From NCBI RefSeq assembly GCF_012935325.2, contig NZ_JABBYG020000015.1, positions 84,741 to 148,740 of the forward strand: a stretch of 64,000 nt of DNA. Reading direction: 5' to 3'. The notes below the pieces were generated by a model. It worked only from the letters and a program-made list of their open reading frames with translations. It was not told where the DNA came from and did not search any database. The number at the start of each line of letters is the position of its first letter. Positions within the stretch are counted from its first letter, which is position 1. This DNA is from Paenibacillus sp. PL91 (lineage in GTDB: Bacteria > Bacillota > Bacilli > Paenibacillales > Paenibacillaceae). The position numbers were made by a program, and so were the translations under genes. This document shows, in pieces, positions 25,821 to 34,356 of this stretch.

Positions 25821-26639
25821 CTATTTTAAAAACTCCATAAGCTCTTTATTGAATCTGGCAGGCTCATCATAAAGCATGCCATGGCCGCTTTCCTCAAAGG
25901 TTACGAGCGTCGAGCCGTCAATGCCTTCCAGCAGCTGCTTCGCAAACTCAGGCGGACAGATCGTGTCGAGCGAGCCTTGGAAAATCGTGGTAGCCGTTTT
26001 GATTTGCAGTATATCGGAGCGCAAGTCCTCGTCGCGAAGCGATTCGAACGTTCGAACCGTTCCCCAAGCGGAGGCTTCCAGACCCAGCTGCTGCAGCCAA
26101 TCCTTAAAGGGCACGCTTATCGCTTCCGCATCCGATGCTTTAGCCATAAACTTCTCCCCAAAATCGCGCAGGAGCTGAGGACGGTCCTTTTTGACAGCGG
26201 CGATTTGGGCATCGGCATCTTCCCTCTTCATGCCATGCGGAAAATCATCCCGCTGCGTGAACGAAGGAGCAGCCGCGCCAAGCAGCGCAAGCTTGCGGAT
26301 GCCATAGCCGCCATGGCGCGCCATATAACGGACAGCGATCGCTCCGCCTACTGAGAAGCCGACCAGATAAGCCTGATCCAGCTTCAAATAATCGACAACC
26401 GCTTTTACGTCATCTGCAAGCCGATCATAGTCGTAGCCCGTTGCTGGTGCGTGAGATTTGCCGAAGCCGCGCTGGTCAATTCCGATGCAGCGGTAGCCCT
26501 GCTCGGACAGCAGAGTGAACTGGTATTCAAACATCTGGCTGCTCAGCGGCCAGCCATGCAGGAAGATGACGGGGGTGCCGGAGCCGATATCCTCAACGTA
26601 AAGCCTTACGTTTTTTTCAACCTCAATGTAACGTCCCAT
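25821..26639 (-). CDS. Alpha/beta hydrolase, non-heme haloperoxidase/arylesterase-like
   Basis: The 272-residue product has the alpha/beta-hydrolase triad. GFSVGGA holds the nucleophile serine, GSLDTICPP the acidic residue and ESGHGMLYDEP the histidine. The oxyanion-hole segment is VIFLHGWPLSSQMF, and IGIDQRGFGKSHAP is typical of the arylesterase/haloperoxidase group. It is cytosolic and likely hydrolyses small esters. I place the start at the ATG preceded by GGAGAG (position 26639 on the minus strand), giving MGRYIEVEKNVRLYV; an in-frame ATG 39 nt earlier lies ahead of that site. It is divergent from the M50-like gene. Confidence 0.9.
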   Translation of the reverse strand: MGRYIEVEKNVRLYVEDIGSGTPVIFLHGWPLSSQMFEYQFTLLSEQGYRCIGIDQRGFGKSHAPATGYDYDRLADDVKAVVDYLKLDQAYLVGFSVGGAIAVRYMARHGGYGIRKLALLGAAAPSFTQRDDFPHGMKREDADAQIAAVKKDRPQLLRDFGEKFMAKASDAEAISVPFKDWLQQLGLEASAWGTVRTFESLRDEDLRSDILQIKTATTIFQGSLDTICPPEFAKQLLEGIDGSTLVTFEESGHGMLYDEPARFNKELMEFLK

Positions 26640-26756
26640 AATATCTCTCCTCTCGCTTCTATTCTTATTCTTACCCATTTAAGGATCGTTTGAAAAATAA
26701 ATCTTTCTCATCCGTATGATGAGTTAAAATAAAAGCAGAGGATTGGAGGCTGATGC

Positions 26757-27443
26757 ATGTTTTCTTGGCTTAGAATGGCGGTTATCCTTATCGTTACGAT
26801 TTTTTTGACCCGATTCATTCCCTTTTCGGCATTTTTTCAAAACGTAAATACATTGGTCCACGAGCTTGCCCATGCAGTTGCGACGCTTCTGCTTAAGGGG
26901 AGCGTCATGCACATTTACTTGTACGCTGACCAGAGCGGTGTGACCTATACGGCGTATACTAACAGCTGGATGATCATTCCGATAGCGCTCGCGGGCTATA
27001 CCGGCTCGGCGTTGTTTTCCTTGCTGCTTTTCTTTTTGCATGCGAAAGGAAAGGACCGCTTTGGACTCGCCTTAATTGCGGCAGCAGCGGGAGTCGCGCT
27101 TGCTCTATTTGTTCGAAATGGGTATGGGATGGCTTGGAGCGCGGGTTTTACGGCATTGACGGTACTTATTTATTTTGCTGCACCAAGCTGGCTGCGGACC
27201 GGTTATTATTTGCTGCTCGCATTCATTTGTCTGGTGGAGTCAGTCATTAGTCCGTTTATTTTATTTTATATTGCGGTTACCGAGCCTGCTTCTGCAGGAG
27301 ATGCAGCTAGCCTAAGCGGAGTAACGTTTTTACCGGCCTTTGTATGGTCAGCTATCTTCTGCGTCTTCGCGCTATGGTGCGCCAAAATTGCGATCGGATA
27401 TTTGTTTAGAAGAAAGCCTAGTGGGATACTAATAAATAAATAA
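26757..27443 (+). CDS. M50-like multi-spanning membrane metallopeptidase
   Basis: The 228-residue product has about six hydrophobic segments and a zinc-site motif NTLVHELAHAVATLLLKGS near residue 33, which fits His-Glu-x-x-His. Intramembrane M50 proteases cleave anti-sigma factors or membrane protein fragments, and a related M50B-like group exists in Firmicutes and Actinobacteria. The third zinc ligand (an Asp later in the chain) cannot be fixed by eye. ATG at 26757 with GGAGG 7 nt upstream. A weak promoter (TTGAAA at 26690, TATGAT at 26715) may precede it. The next gene (PPK2) follows after 23 nt, so they may share a transcript. Confidence 0.8.
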   Translation: MFSWLRMAVILIVTIFLTRFIPFSAFFQNVNTLVHELAHAVATLLLKGSVMHIYLYADQSGVTYTAYTNSWMIIPIALAGYTGSALFSLLLFFLHAKGKDRFGLALIAAAAGVALALFVRNGYGMAWSAGFTALTVLIYFAAPSWLRTGYYLLLAFICLVESVISPFILFYIAVTEPASAGDAASLSGVTFLPAFVWSAIFCVFALWCAKIAIGYLFRRKPSGILINK

Positions 27444-27466
27444 TGATAGGGAAGGCTGTGATGTGA

Positions 27467-28285
27467 ATGTCCAAGAGCTATAGGCTGCCCGCCAGGAAAA
27501 AGGTGGATTTGACCGATATCGATCCGAAGGATACAGGCCGTTTTCTAAACAAGGATGAGGCTGCTCAGAAGATTGCGGAGCTTGAGCAGGAGCTGCAGCA
27601 TTTGCAGGAGAAGCTCGCCGCTGGCAAGGAACAGGCGGTGCTGTTTATTTTTCAGGGCATGGATTGCAGCGGAAAAGATGGGGTTATTAAGAAAGTGTTT
27701 GCTGGATTGCATCCGCATGGCATATCTGCCCACAGCTTCAAGACGCCTACGGAGGTGGAAGCGAGTCATGATTTTTTGTGGAGAGCGCATCACGCAGTTC
27801 CCGCCCTTGGCCAAATCGCTGTCTTTAATCGTTCCTATTACGAGGAAGTGCTCATAACGAGAGTGCATGGAAAGGTGAAGGACGAGGAGGCCAAGCAGCG
27901 GTTTAAGCATATTAATCATTTCGAAGCCTTGCTGTCCGATCGCGGTGTGAAGGTGGTCAAAATCTTTTTGCATATATCGAAGCAGTTCCAGCTTGAGAAG
28001 CTTATAAGCCGAATCGAGGACCCGAGCAAAAATTGGAAGTTTGATCCTTCCGATTTATTGGAGCGCAAATCATGGAAGCAGTATCGCGGGTATTACGAGG
28101 AGCTGTTCGAGAAATGCAGCAAAGAAGCGCCATGGCATGTGGTGCCCTCTGATAATAGATGGTATCGCAATTATGCGGTGCTCCAAATCGCAGTAGAAGC
28201 TTTGCGGAGCTTGGAGCTGAAGGAACCGCCAGCGAATCCCGACTTGCAGCTGCTGCTGGAGGATCTCAAGAAAGAGGAAGACTAG
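27467..28285 (+). CDS. PPK2-family polyphosphate:nucleotide phosphotransferase
   Basis: The 272-residue product belongs to the PPK2 kinases, which phosphorylate AMP, ADP or GDP with polyphosphate. The Walker A is FQGMDCSGKDGVIKKVF, the acidic/arginine site is AVFNRSYYEEVLITRVHGK, and the lid segment holds SKNWKFDPSDLLERKSW. The usual Ala before Ser in the Walker A is Cys here. Length and the N-terminal RLPARKKVDLTDIDPKDTG resemble the class acting on both AMP and ADP. Cytosolic. ATG at 27467; AGGGAAGG lies 11 nt upstream. Confidence 0.92.
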   Translation: MSKSYRLPARKKVDLTDIDPKDTGRFLNKDEAAQKIAELEQELQHLQEKLAAGKEQAVLFIFQGMDCSGKDGVIKKVFAGLHPHGISAHSFKTPTEVEASHDFLWRAHHAVPALGQIAVFNRSYYEEVLITRVHGKVKDEEAKQRFKHINHFEALLSDRGVKVVKIFLHISKQFQLEKLISRIEDPSKNWKFDPSDLLERKSWKQYRGYYEELFEKCSKEAPWHVVPSDNRWYRNYAVLQIAVEALRSLELKEPPANPDLQLLLEDLKKEED

Positions 28286-28294
28286 TGCTGTCTC

Positions 28295-28360
28295 CATGTT
28301 CTCTAGCAGTCCTTACATGTTCTCTAGCAGTCCATTACATGCTCCCTAGTAGTCCATATC
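28295..28360 (+). repeat. Three imperfect 21–23-nt tandem repeats
   Basis: CATGTTCTCTAGCAGTCCTTA is followed by two variants starting at 28316 and 28338, between the PPK2 stop and the hybrid kinase gene. The word AGCAGTCCAT is shared with 24587–24596 in the repeat block. Otherwise the 140-nt gap holds nothing recognisable. Confidence 0.7.
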
Positions 28361-28425
28361 TCTACTCCATGGTATTATAAATGTGGAAATATACGGGATA
28401 TGGATGAAAAGATGTAGGGGGCTTT

Positions 28426-31400
28426 ATGCAAAAAGGCAATAATCGGATGACAAAGAAATGGTGGGCGATCATTTTATTTTTCATTATAGTTTCATCTTTT
28501 CCTATTTATGGTTATTTTTATAATATAGCGAGTCAAGGAGAGCCGCAGTCCAGTGCGGGTGCCCTTGATTTGCGGAATTGGAATTTCGAATCTGACGGCA
28601 ATGTGGCTCTAAATGGGGAATGGGAGTTTTATCGCAATCAGCTGCTGACGCCTGAGCATTTTGCTGAAACGGCGTCTTCAGCGCTCAAGAGGCCTGAGCT
28701 TACAGGTCTTTTTCCTGTGCCTGGCGAGTGGAATAGCTATATTTCGGAATCTGGCCATCCAGAGGCTGCAGGGTTCGGTACCTATAGACTCAGAGTAGAG
28801 CTGAGCAGCAAGGACAATGAGACTTTATACGGCATTCGTACAACGAACATTCGGATGGCTAATAAAGTGTTTCTTAATGGCAGGGAAGCAGGGGGAAGCG
28901 GAAGGCCGAGCGCATCTAAGGAAGCAGGAAGGCCCAATAACATCCCTTATGTAGGCTTTGTATCGGTAGAAGGCAACCAGGTTGAGGTTATCGTTCAAGT
29001 TTCCAATTACATTTATGAATCGGGCGGGATGATATATCCCATTTGGTTTGGACATGAGGATGACATTCGGAAGAGCCGCGAGCTGGCGTTGTTTGGCGAT
29101 TTTTTGAATGTCGGCGGATTCTCCTTATTTGCTGTCTTCTTTCTTCTTTTGTTTTTTATGCGGAAGCAGGAGCGCTCATTGCTTTATTTGGCATTGTTTT
29201 GCCTATCTATATTAGTTTATGTATTGACGCATGGTGAGAAATTGGTAGCGATAGCGTTGCCGGAGCTGAATTATGAATGGATCTTGAAGCTGCAAAGTAT
29301 ATCCGCGACATGCGCGTATTACTTTCTTTTGCATTACGTGAATGTATCCGTTCCGCATGCCGTTGGCAAAGCTTTATGGCGAGGATGCAACATGATTACA
29401 GTTGCCGCCATTATTGCTGCCATATTATTGCCAACATTGCCATACTCCGAGTGGTTTCCGCTCGCATTAGCACCCTCTTTTTTTATAAATGCCGTACTGA
29501 TTTACTCGCTTGTTAAGGGAGTGCTTCACCGCTCGCGCGATGCGTTTTTTTTGTTGTTGAGCGCCATATGCATTCTGGTGTACGCCATGGTTAATTTAAT
29601 GAATGTATTTGGTTTGCTAGGAAGTTTCTTCTTCCTTTCTTTTGAGCTTCTTATATTCGTTATCGTTCAGGTTGTCATGCTGTCTCGGCAGTTTTCTCAT
29701 TCCTTTTATAAAGTGGAGGAGCTATCGCGAAGGCTATTGACGCTGGATGGGCTTAAGGACGAGTTTATGGCGAATACCTCGCATGAGCTTCGTACGCCGC
29801 TGCACGCCATCGTAAATATTGCAGAATCTTTGCTCGAGGGGGTAGCGGGGGCGACGAACCCCGATCAATCGCGGCAGCTATCGATGATCGTTTCGACGGG
29901 AAGAAGGCTGAACTACCTTATTCATGATATTTTGGACTTTTCGACTTTGCGCAACGGGGAGCTGGTCTTAAATCGGCAAGCCATTGACCTTCCGGCAACC
30001 GCGCAGTCAGTGCTGGAGGTCATTGGACATTTAGCGGACAAGAAAGGGATAAGCCTTACGCAGGAGTGGCCTGAACACCTCCCTCTGCTGGATACGGATG
30101 AGGATAGGCTTCGGCAAATCCTATTTAACCTGCTTGGCAACGCGGTGAAATTTACCCATCAAGGCGAGATCGGCATATCTGCGAAAGTGAGAGACCAGAT
30201 GGTGGAAATCAGCGTGAGGGACACGGGCATCGGAATGGCTTGGGATCGTCTGAGCGATATTTTTGAACCTTACAACAGCGCGGCTGCAATGGATCTGCAA
30301 GGGGGTTACAGCGGAACGGGAATAGGGCTGAGCATCACGAAAAAGCTCGTCGAGCTGAATGGCGGGCAGATTGGCGTGCAATCCGAGCCGGGTACAGGCT
30401 CCGTATTTTATTTTACTCTGCCATCGGCAAGCATCATCGCTGCTAACAAAGCAGCTTTGATCGAAGAGCAAGGAGAGGAGCTCATTCAAACGGCTGCACA
30501 AGAAACGGCTGCTGCGATCGTTCATGGGAATGTTGCTTCCCCATATACGGTACTCATTATTGATGATGATCCGGTCAATTTGCAGGTTTTGATCAATCTG
30601 CTTTCGATAGACCATTATTCGGTCATCGCGGTTGATAATGGAGCTGATGCTTTGGAGGTACTGGCTGGCATGCGGCGTATCGATCTCGTTATTACGGACT
30701 GGACGATGCCGGAAATGTCCGGACTCGAGCTTTGCAGATTAATACGTAAACGCTTTGCGTTATCGGAGCTTCCTGTACTTATGCTCACGGCGAGAAATTT
30801 CGAAGGCGATATTGGAGTGGGCTTCAGCGCCGGAGTGAACGATTTTCTGACTAAGCCTGTCGACAGCGCTGTACTGCGCGTGCGTGTGCGGACGCTGCTT
30901 GAGCTGCGTCAATCGGTGCAAGCGGCGATTCGTTCGGAGATGGCTTTTTTACAAGCCCAAATCAAGCCGCATTTTCTATATAATGCGATGAATACGATCA
31001 TATCGATCTGTCATACCGATCCCGAGAAAGCTTCGGAATTGCTTATGGATTTGAGTTATTATTTGCGAAGCAACTTTGATTTTCAAAATCGCGAGCAGGT
31101 TGTGAGCTTGGAGAAGGAGCTGGAGCTGGTTCAAGCATATACAGCGATTGAGCAAGCGCGCTTCGGGGAGCGGCTTCGAGTCATTTTCGAAATAGATAAG
31201 CCGTTAAAAGGGTTTATTCCTCCGCTTAGCATACAACCGATAGTCGAAAATGCAGTACGGCACGGCGTAATGAAAAAGGCAGCAGGAGGCACGATTGTGC
31301 TGAGCATTAGATATAAGAAAGCAAAGCTGATCATTTCCATTTCGGATGATGGGGTAGGGATGAAGCAAAGCGAGACAAGTACGTTGTTGCAGAGCCATGA

Positions 31401-31548
31401 CCAAAGAAAGCGAACGGGGGTCGGACTTATCAATATCCACAGGCGCTTGCTGTCTTTGTACGGTGCGGGGCTAAGCATTTCTAGCAAAAGCGAGGAGGGA
31501 ACAACGATAACCTTTGAGGTGCCTCAGCTTCAAAAAGCAAGCGTGTAA
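28426..31548 (+). CDS. Hybrid sensor kinase: 7TM sensor, HisKA kinase, receiver and LytS-type kinase in one chain
   Basis: A 1,040-residue membrane sensor with two complete kinase modules. In order: one transmembrane helix (11–31); an extracellular beta-sandwich like 7TMR-DISMED domains (about 45–215, with LNGEWEFYRNQL and GFGTYRLRVEL); a seven-helix 7TMR-DISM region (about 220–425); a HisKA domain with NTSHELRTPLHAI (His near 453); an HATPase with DTGIGM and GTGIGLSI; a receiver domain (about 707–820, VLIIDDDP and phospho-Asp in VITDWTMPEMSG, Lys in FLTKPVD); and a second kinase of the His_kinase/LytS type with QAQIKPHFLYNAMN (about 844 on) and its own ATPase. ATG at 28426. No response regulator gene is adjacent on this strand, so the output partner is elsewhere. 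Confidence 0.92.
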   Translation: MQKGNNRMTKKWWAIILFFIIVSSFPIYGYFYNIASQGEPQSSAGALDLRNWNFESDGNVALNGEWEFYRNQLLTPEHFAETASSALKRPELTGLFPVPGEWNSYISESGHPEAAGFGTYRLRVELSSKDNETLYGIRTTNIRMANKVFLNGREAGGSGRPSASKEAGRPNNIPYVGFVSVEGNQVEVIVQVSNYIYESGGMIYPIWFGHEDDIRKSRELALFGDFLNVGGFSLFAVFFLLLFFMRKQERSLLYLALFCLSILVYVLTHGEKLVAIALPELNYEWILKLQSISATCAYYFLLHYVNVSVPHAVGKALWRGCNMITVAAIIAAILLPTLPYSEWFPLALAPSFFINAVLIYSLVKGVLHRSRDAFFLLLSAICILVYAMVNLMNVFGLLGSFFFLSFELLIFVIVQVVMLSRQFSHSFYKVEELSRRLLTLDGLKDEFMANTSHELRTPLHAIVNIAESLLEGVAGATNPDQSRQLSMIVSTGRRLNYLIHDILDFSTLRNGELVLNRQAIDLPATAQSVLEVIGHLADKKGISLTQEWPEHLPLLDTDEDRLRQILFNLLGNAVKFTHQGEIGISAKVRDQMVEISVRDTGIGMAWDRLSDIFEPYNSAAAMDLQGGYSGTGIGLSITKKLVELNGGQIGVQSEPGTGSVFYFTLPSASIIAANKAALIEEQGEELIQTAAQETAAAIVHGNVASPYTVLIIDDDPVNLQVLINLLSIDHYSVIAVDNGADALEVLAGMRRIDLVITDWTMPEMSGLELCRLIRKRFALSELPVLMLTARNFEGDIGVGFSAGVNDFLTKPVDSAVLRVRVRTLLELRQSVQAAIRSEMAFLQAQIKPHFLYNAMNTIISICHTDPEKASELLMDLSYYLRSNFDFQNREQVVSLEKELELVQAYTAIEQARFGERLRVIFEIDKPLKGFIPPLSIQPIVENAVRHGVMKKAAGGTIVLSIRYKKAKLIISISDDGVGMKQSETSTLLQSHDQRKRTGVGLINIHRRLLSLYGAGLSISSKSEEGTTITFEVPQLQKASV

Positions 31549-31563
31549 GCAGCATGCTTATTC

Positions 31564-31617
31564 GGTTATCCCTAAGGCTGTCGCATAAGGGGCCTGCAGG
31601 GATAACCCTCATTTTTT
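31564..31617. terminator. Terminator between convergent kinase genes
   Basis: GGTTATCCCT (31564–31573) pairs with AGGGATAACC (31598–31607), and TTTTTT follows at 31612–31617. Confidence 0.75.
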
Positions 31618-31646
31618 CATAGATAATGTCCATTCCGTTATTCTGT

Positions 31647-33389
31647 TTAATGCCAAATTAATCGGATGATGGTGCCTCTCCCCAAGGCTGTCTCTACAGT
31701 GATTCGACCGCCCATAGACTCGATCAGCCCTTTGGATACGGCCATGCCAAGTCCAGTCCCATTAGGCGTTGAGGAAGTATCCGTACCTCGATAGTATCGC
31801 TCGAAAAGCTTATTTAATGTATCCTCATCCATTCCAGTACCGTTATCCGCAAATTGTATCGTTAATCCCTCATCTGCCAAAATACTGACGGTGAGCACCG
31901 TATCCGATGGGTTGTGAAGCAAGGAGTTGGCCGTCAAGTTGTTGACCACCCGCTCTAGCCATGGGGTGTATAAGTTAACGACCACTGCTCTCTGCGATTC
32001 GTAAAACACTATTCGATCTACGCCAAACTCGGGATTGGCTGCTGCTTTCTCAAGCGCTCCCCGCAGCCAGCTGTTTAAGTCAACCTCCTCTGCCTCAGGC
32101 GGACGGACGCCGGTTTTCAATCGATATGTCATCGCAAGATCACTGATCAGAACATCCATATGTGCTGATTTGTCGAGCATGCTGCTGGAAAATTTGCGCA
32201 CCTCCTCCACCGACCATTCATATTTAGGCTCCGCTAACAAATGCGCGTAGCCTGTAATAGATGACAACGGCGTTTTCAAATCATGCGTAATTCCGGCAAT
32301 CCACTCCTCACGCAAACTATCGGTCTGATGCCGCAAGGCTTGGTCGCGCTGTAAGGTGTCTGATAGCTGATCGATCGAATGCATAACCTCTGCAAAGACG
32401 CGGTAACGGCGACGCCACTTGCCCAAGTGCGTTCGGCTGTGGCGGACGCCTTTGTGATCAGCAGGCTCTTTGTATTCGCCTTTGCCCAGCGTATCGAGCC
32501 AAGTCAGCATATGAAGCATCGGCACGCCGAAACGATGCGCATTCCATAGAGATAGCAGCAGGAATAAGACTAGAATGGCTGTGAACATGGCGATTATGCC
32601 GATTAGCACCACTTTTGCTTCTTCTGGAACAAGCAGGTTATTTCCTCCAGTGCTGCTTCTGGCATTAGGCAGTCCGACTACCCATGTATGGCCGGTCTTA
32701 TCCTCATAGGAGGAAGCGAAATGGTAACCGTATCTCTCATTGTATAACGTACGGAGTGAAAGCTCTTGAAGCGTATAGTTAGCCGGAATGGATTCAGGCC
32801 TGTTATAGGAAGCAAGCTCATTGCCGGCTGAGTCAAGCAATTGAACGAAGCCGCCAAGCAGCTCGATTTGCGCCATTGTTTCGCCTGAAAGCAGCAGCTT
32901 GCCGCCTGAGGATAATTTTCCGCTGATGCTGGCTTCGTTTAATAAAGGGTCGATTTGGTTTGGGGCACCGTATAACAGCGTGTAACGCTTGCTGCCCTTG
33001 TCTTGAATCCACAAATAAAGATGATAAGGATATGGCTTTTCACCTTTCCAGTATGCAATCAGCTCGCCTGGATTATATCGCAGAGGAACGTCTTTGGGTG
33101 TATTGTATGATTGCTCGACTTGGCCATTTTCGTCCAAGCTTTGCAGCCATCCATCGTTTTTCTTTACCTGCTCGAGCAGATGCGGATCGAATCGTATGCC
33201 ATTTTGGCCAAGCTCGGACGATTCTACGAGCCGAGCCAGTCCAACCGAGGCGAAATCATGGGAAACGCTAATATCGGCAAAGCGTTTAACGACCCAGAGG
33301 ACCGTTATGGCTGCAATCAGAAGGACAACCAAGCCGGCGATTGCGAGCTGGAGGACAAACCGCATCGTTAGCTGGCGTTTTATGTTCAT
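31647..33389 (-). CDS. Membrane sensor histidine kinase
   Basis: The 580-residue product has an N-terminal helix (about 12–32), a ~230-residue extracellular domain and a second helix (VVLIGIIAMFTAILVLFLLL). The HisKA box is WIAGITHDLKTPLSSITGY (His near 369), and the HATPase shows FADNGTGMDEDTL and NGTGLGMAVSKGLIESMGG. It is the partner of the response regulator that overlaps its start by 4 nt (ATGA). A lipoprotein with an M23 peptidase domain lies divergently upstream of the pair, so a cell-envelope signal is plausible, though the ligand is unknown. Confidence 0.92.
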   Translation of the reverse strand: MNIKRQLTMRFVLQLAIAGLVVLLIAAITVLWVVKRFADISVSHDFASVGLARLVESSELGQNGIRFDPHLLEQVKKNDGWLQSLDENGQVEQSYNTPKDVPLRYNPGELIAYWKGEKPYPYHLYLWIQDKGSKRYTLLYGAPNQIDPLLNEASISGKLSSGGKLLLSGETMAQIELLGGFVQLLDSAGNELASYNRPESIPANYTLQELSLRTLYNERYGYHFASSYEDKTGHTWVVGLPNARSSTGGNNLLVPEEAKVVLIGIIAMFTAILVLFLLLSLWNAHRFGVPMLHMLTWLDTLGKGEYKEPADHKGVRHSRTHLGKWRRRYRVFAEVMHSIDQLSDTLQRDQALRHQTDSLREEWIAGITHDLKTPLSSITGYAHLLAEPKYEWSVEEVRKFSSSMLDKSAHMDVLISDLAMTYRLKTGVRPPEAEEVDLNSWLRGALEKAAANPEFGVDRIVFYESQRAVVVNLYTPWLERVVNNLTANSLLHNPSDTVLTVSILADEGLTIQFADNGTGMDEDTLNKLFERYYRGTDTSSTPNGTGLGMAVSKGLIESMGGRITVETALGRGTIIRLIWH

Positions 33390-34141
33390 GATGAATGGGT
33401 TCTCCTTGCTTCGTTTTGGATGAGCTTGTAGCCAAGTCCTCTCACATTGACGATATAGCGCGGATTCGATGGGTCCGGTTCGATCCGTTCCCTAATGCGG
33501 TGAATATGGACCATAACGGTATTGTCATCATGGAGCGATTCCTCGCCCCATACGCATTCATACAGCTCGCTTTTGCTGAAGATGCGATTTGGATTTTTGC
33601 ACAAGAAGAGCAGCAATTGAAATACGAGTGCAGGGCAGGATACCGATTTTTGCTCGACCGTCAGCTCTCCTGCCGCTTCATCGACCTGAAACCGTCCATA
33701 GTCGTATACAGCAGATGCCCTGCCTGAGAGTCTCTCTGGCTCTGCTTCACTGGCTAGCAGGCTTGCGGAAGCAAGGTAACGGCGCAGATGAGAGCGGATG
33801 CGTGCGACGACCTCAAGCGGGTTGAATGGTTTTGTTATGTAATCATCACCGCCTACAGCGAAGCCGGTCAGCTTATCGAAATCGGTCGTTCGAGCGGTTA
33901 GAAATAAGATAGGGGCATTCGTCGTTTGTCGGAGAAAAGGACAGATGTCGATTCCGCTGCGTCCAGGCAGAAGGACATCCAATTCGATCAAATCATAGGT
34001 TTTAGCTTCGCAGGCTGCAATAGCCGCTTCTCCCGTGATGGCGGTATCCACATTCGTATACTCCTCCTTGTGGAGTACTGTCATCAGAAGCTCTAGAATG
34101 GATTGCTCATCGTCGACAAGCAAAATAGCCGCGTCGTTCAT
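33386..34141 (-). CDS. OmpR/PhoB-family response regulator
   Basis: The 251-residue product has a receiver domain (about 5–118: AILLVDDEQSILELL, phospho-Asp in DLIELDVLLPGRSG, Thr in ILFLTART, Lys in DDYITKPFNPLEVV). A winged-helix DNA-binding domain follows (FSKSELYECVWGEES, then NTVMVHIHRIRERIE and NVRGLGYKL). Residues 130–155 form a longer and more acidic linker than usual (SLLASEAEPERLSG). It is the first gene of the two-component operon and is divergent from the M23 lipoprotein gene; the 215-nt space between them holds a direct repeat of the kind such regulators bind. Confidence 0.93.
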   Translation of the reverse strand: MNDAAILLVDDEQSILELLMTVLHKEEYTNVDTAITGEAAIAACEAKTYDLIELDVLLPGRSGIDICPFLRQTTNAPILFLTARTTDFDKLTGFAVGGDDYITKPFNPLEVVARIRSHLRRYLASASLLASEAEPERLSGRASAVYDYGRFQVDEAAGELTVEQKSVSCPALVFQLLLFLCKNPNRIFSKSELYECVWGEESLHDDNTVMVHIHRIRERIEPDPSNPRYIVNVRGLGYKLIQNEARRTHSS

Positions 34142-34216
34142 TCTTTCATTCCCTTCGTCAAAATCGTCATTTAATCCATCATAGCATGAAATTTTTTGAC
34201 ATAAACCAAACGTTGT

Positions 34217-34233
34217 CTTAACGGAAGCTTAAT
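34217..34233. promoter_or_regulatory. Direct-repeat site for an OmpR-type regulator (candidate)
   Basis: CTTAAC (34217) and CTTAAT (34228) are 11 nt apart, one helical turn, within the divergent region between the response regulator and the M23 lipoprotein gene. OmpR/PhoB-family dimers bind such 11-nt-phased direct repeats, so autoregulation or control of the lipoprotein is plausible (inference). Confidence 0.4.
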
Positions 34234-34356
34234 TCGTTCGCTGCTTTGGCGGATGAAAGTTAAGGATCAAGTAATCGAGCGTTTCGTTAAGCATAAGACT
34301 TCGTTGTTAAAATGAGGGAGACCAAATTGATTTTGAAAGAAAGCGGGGAAGTATCA

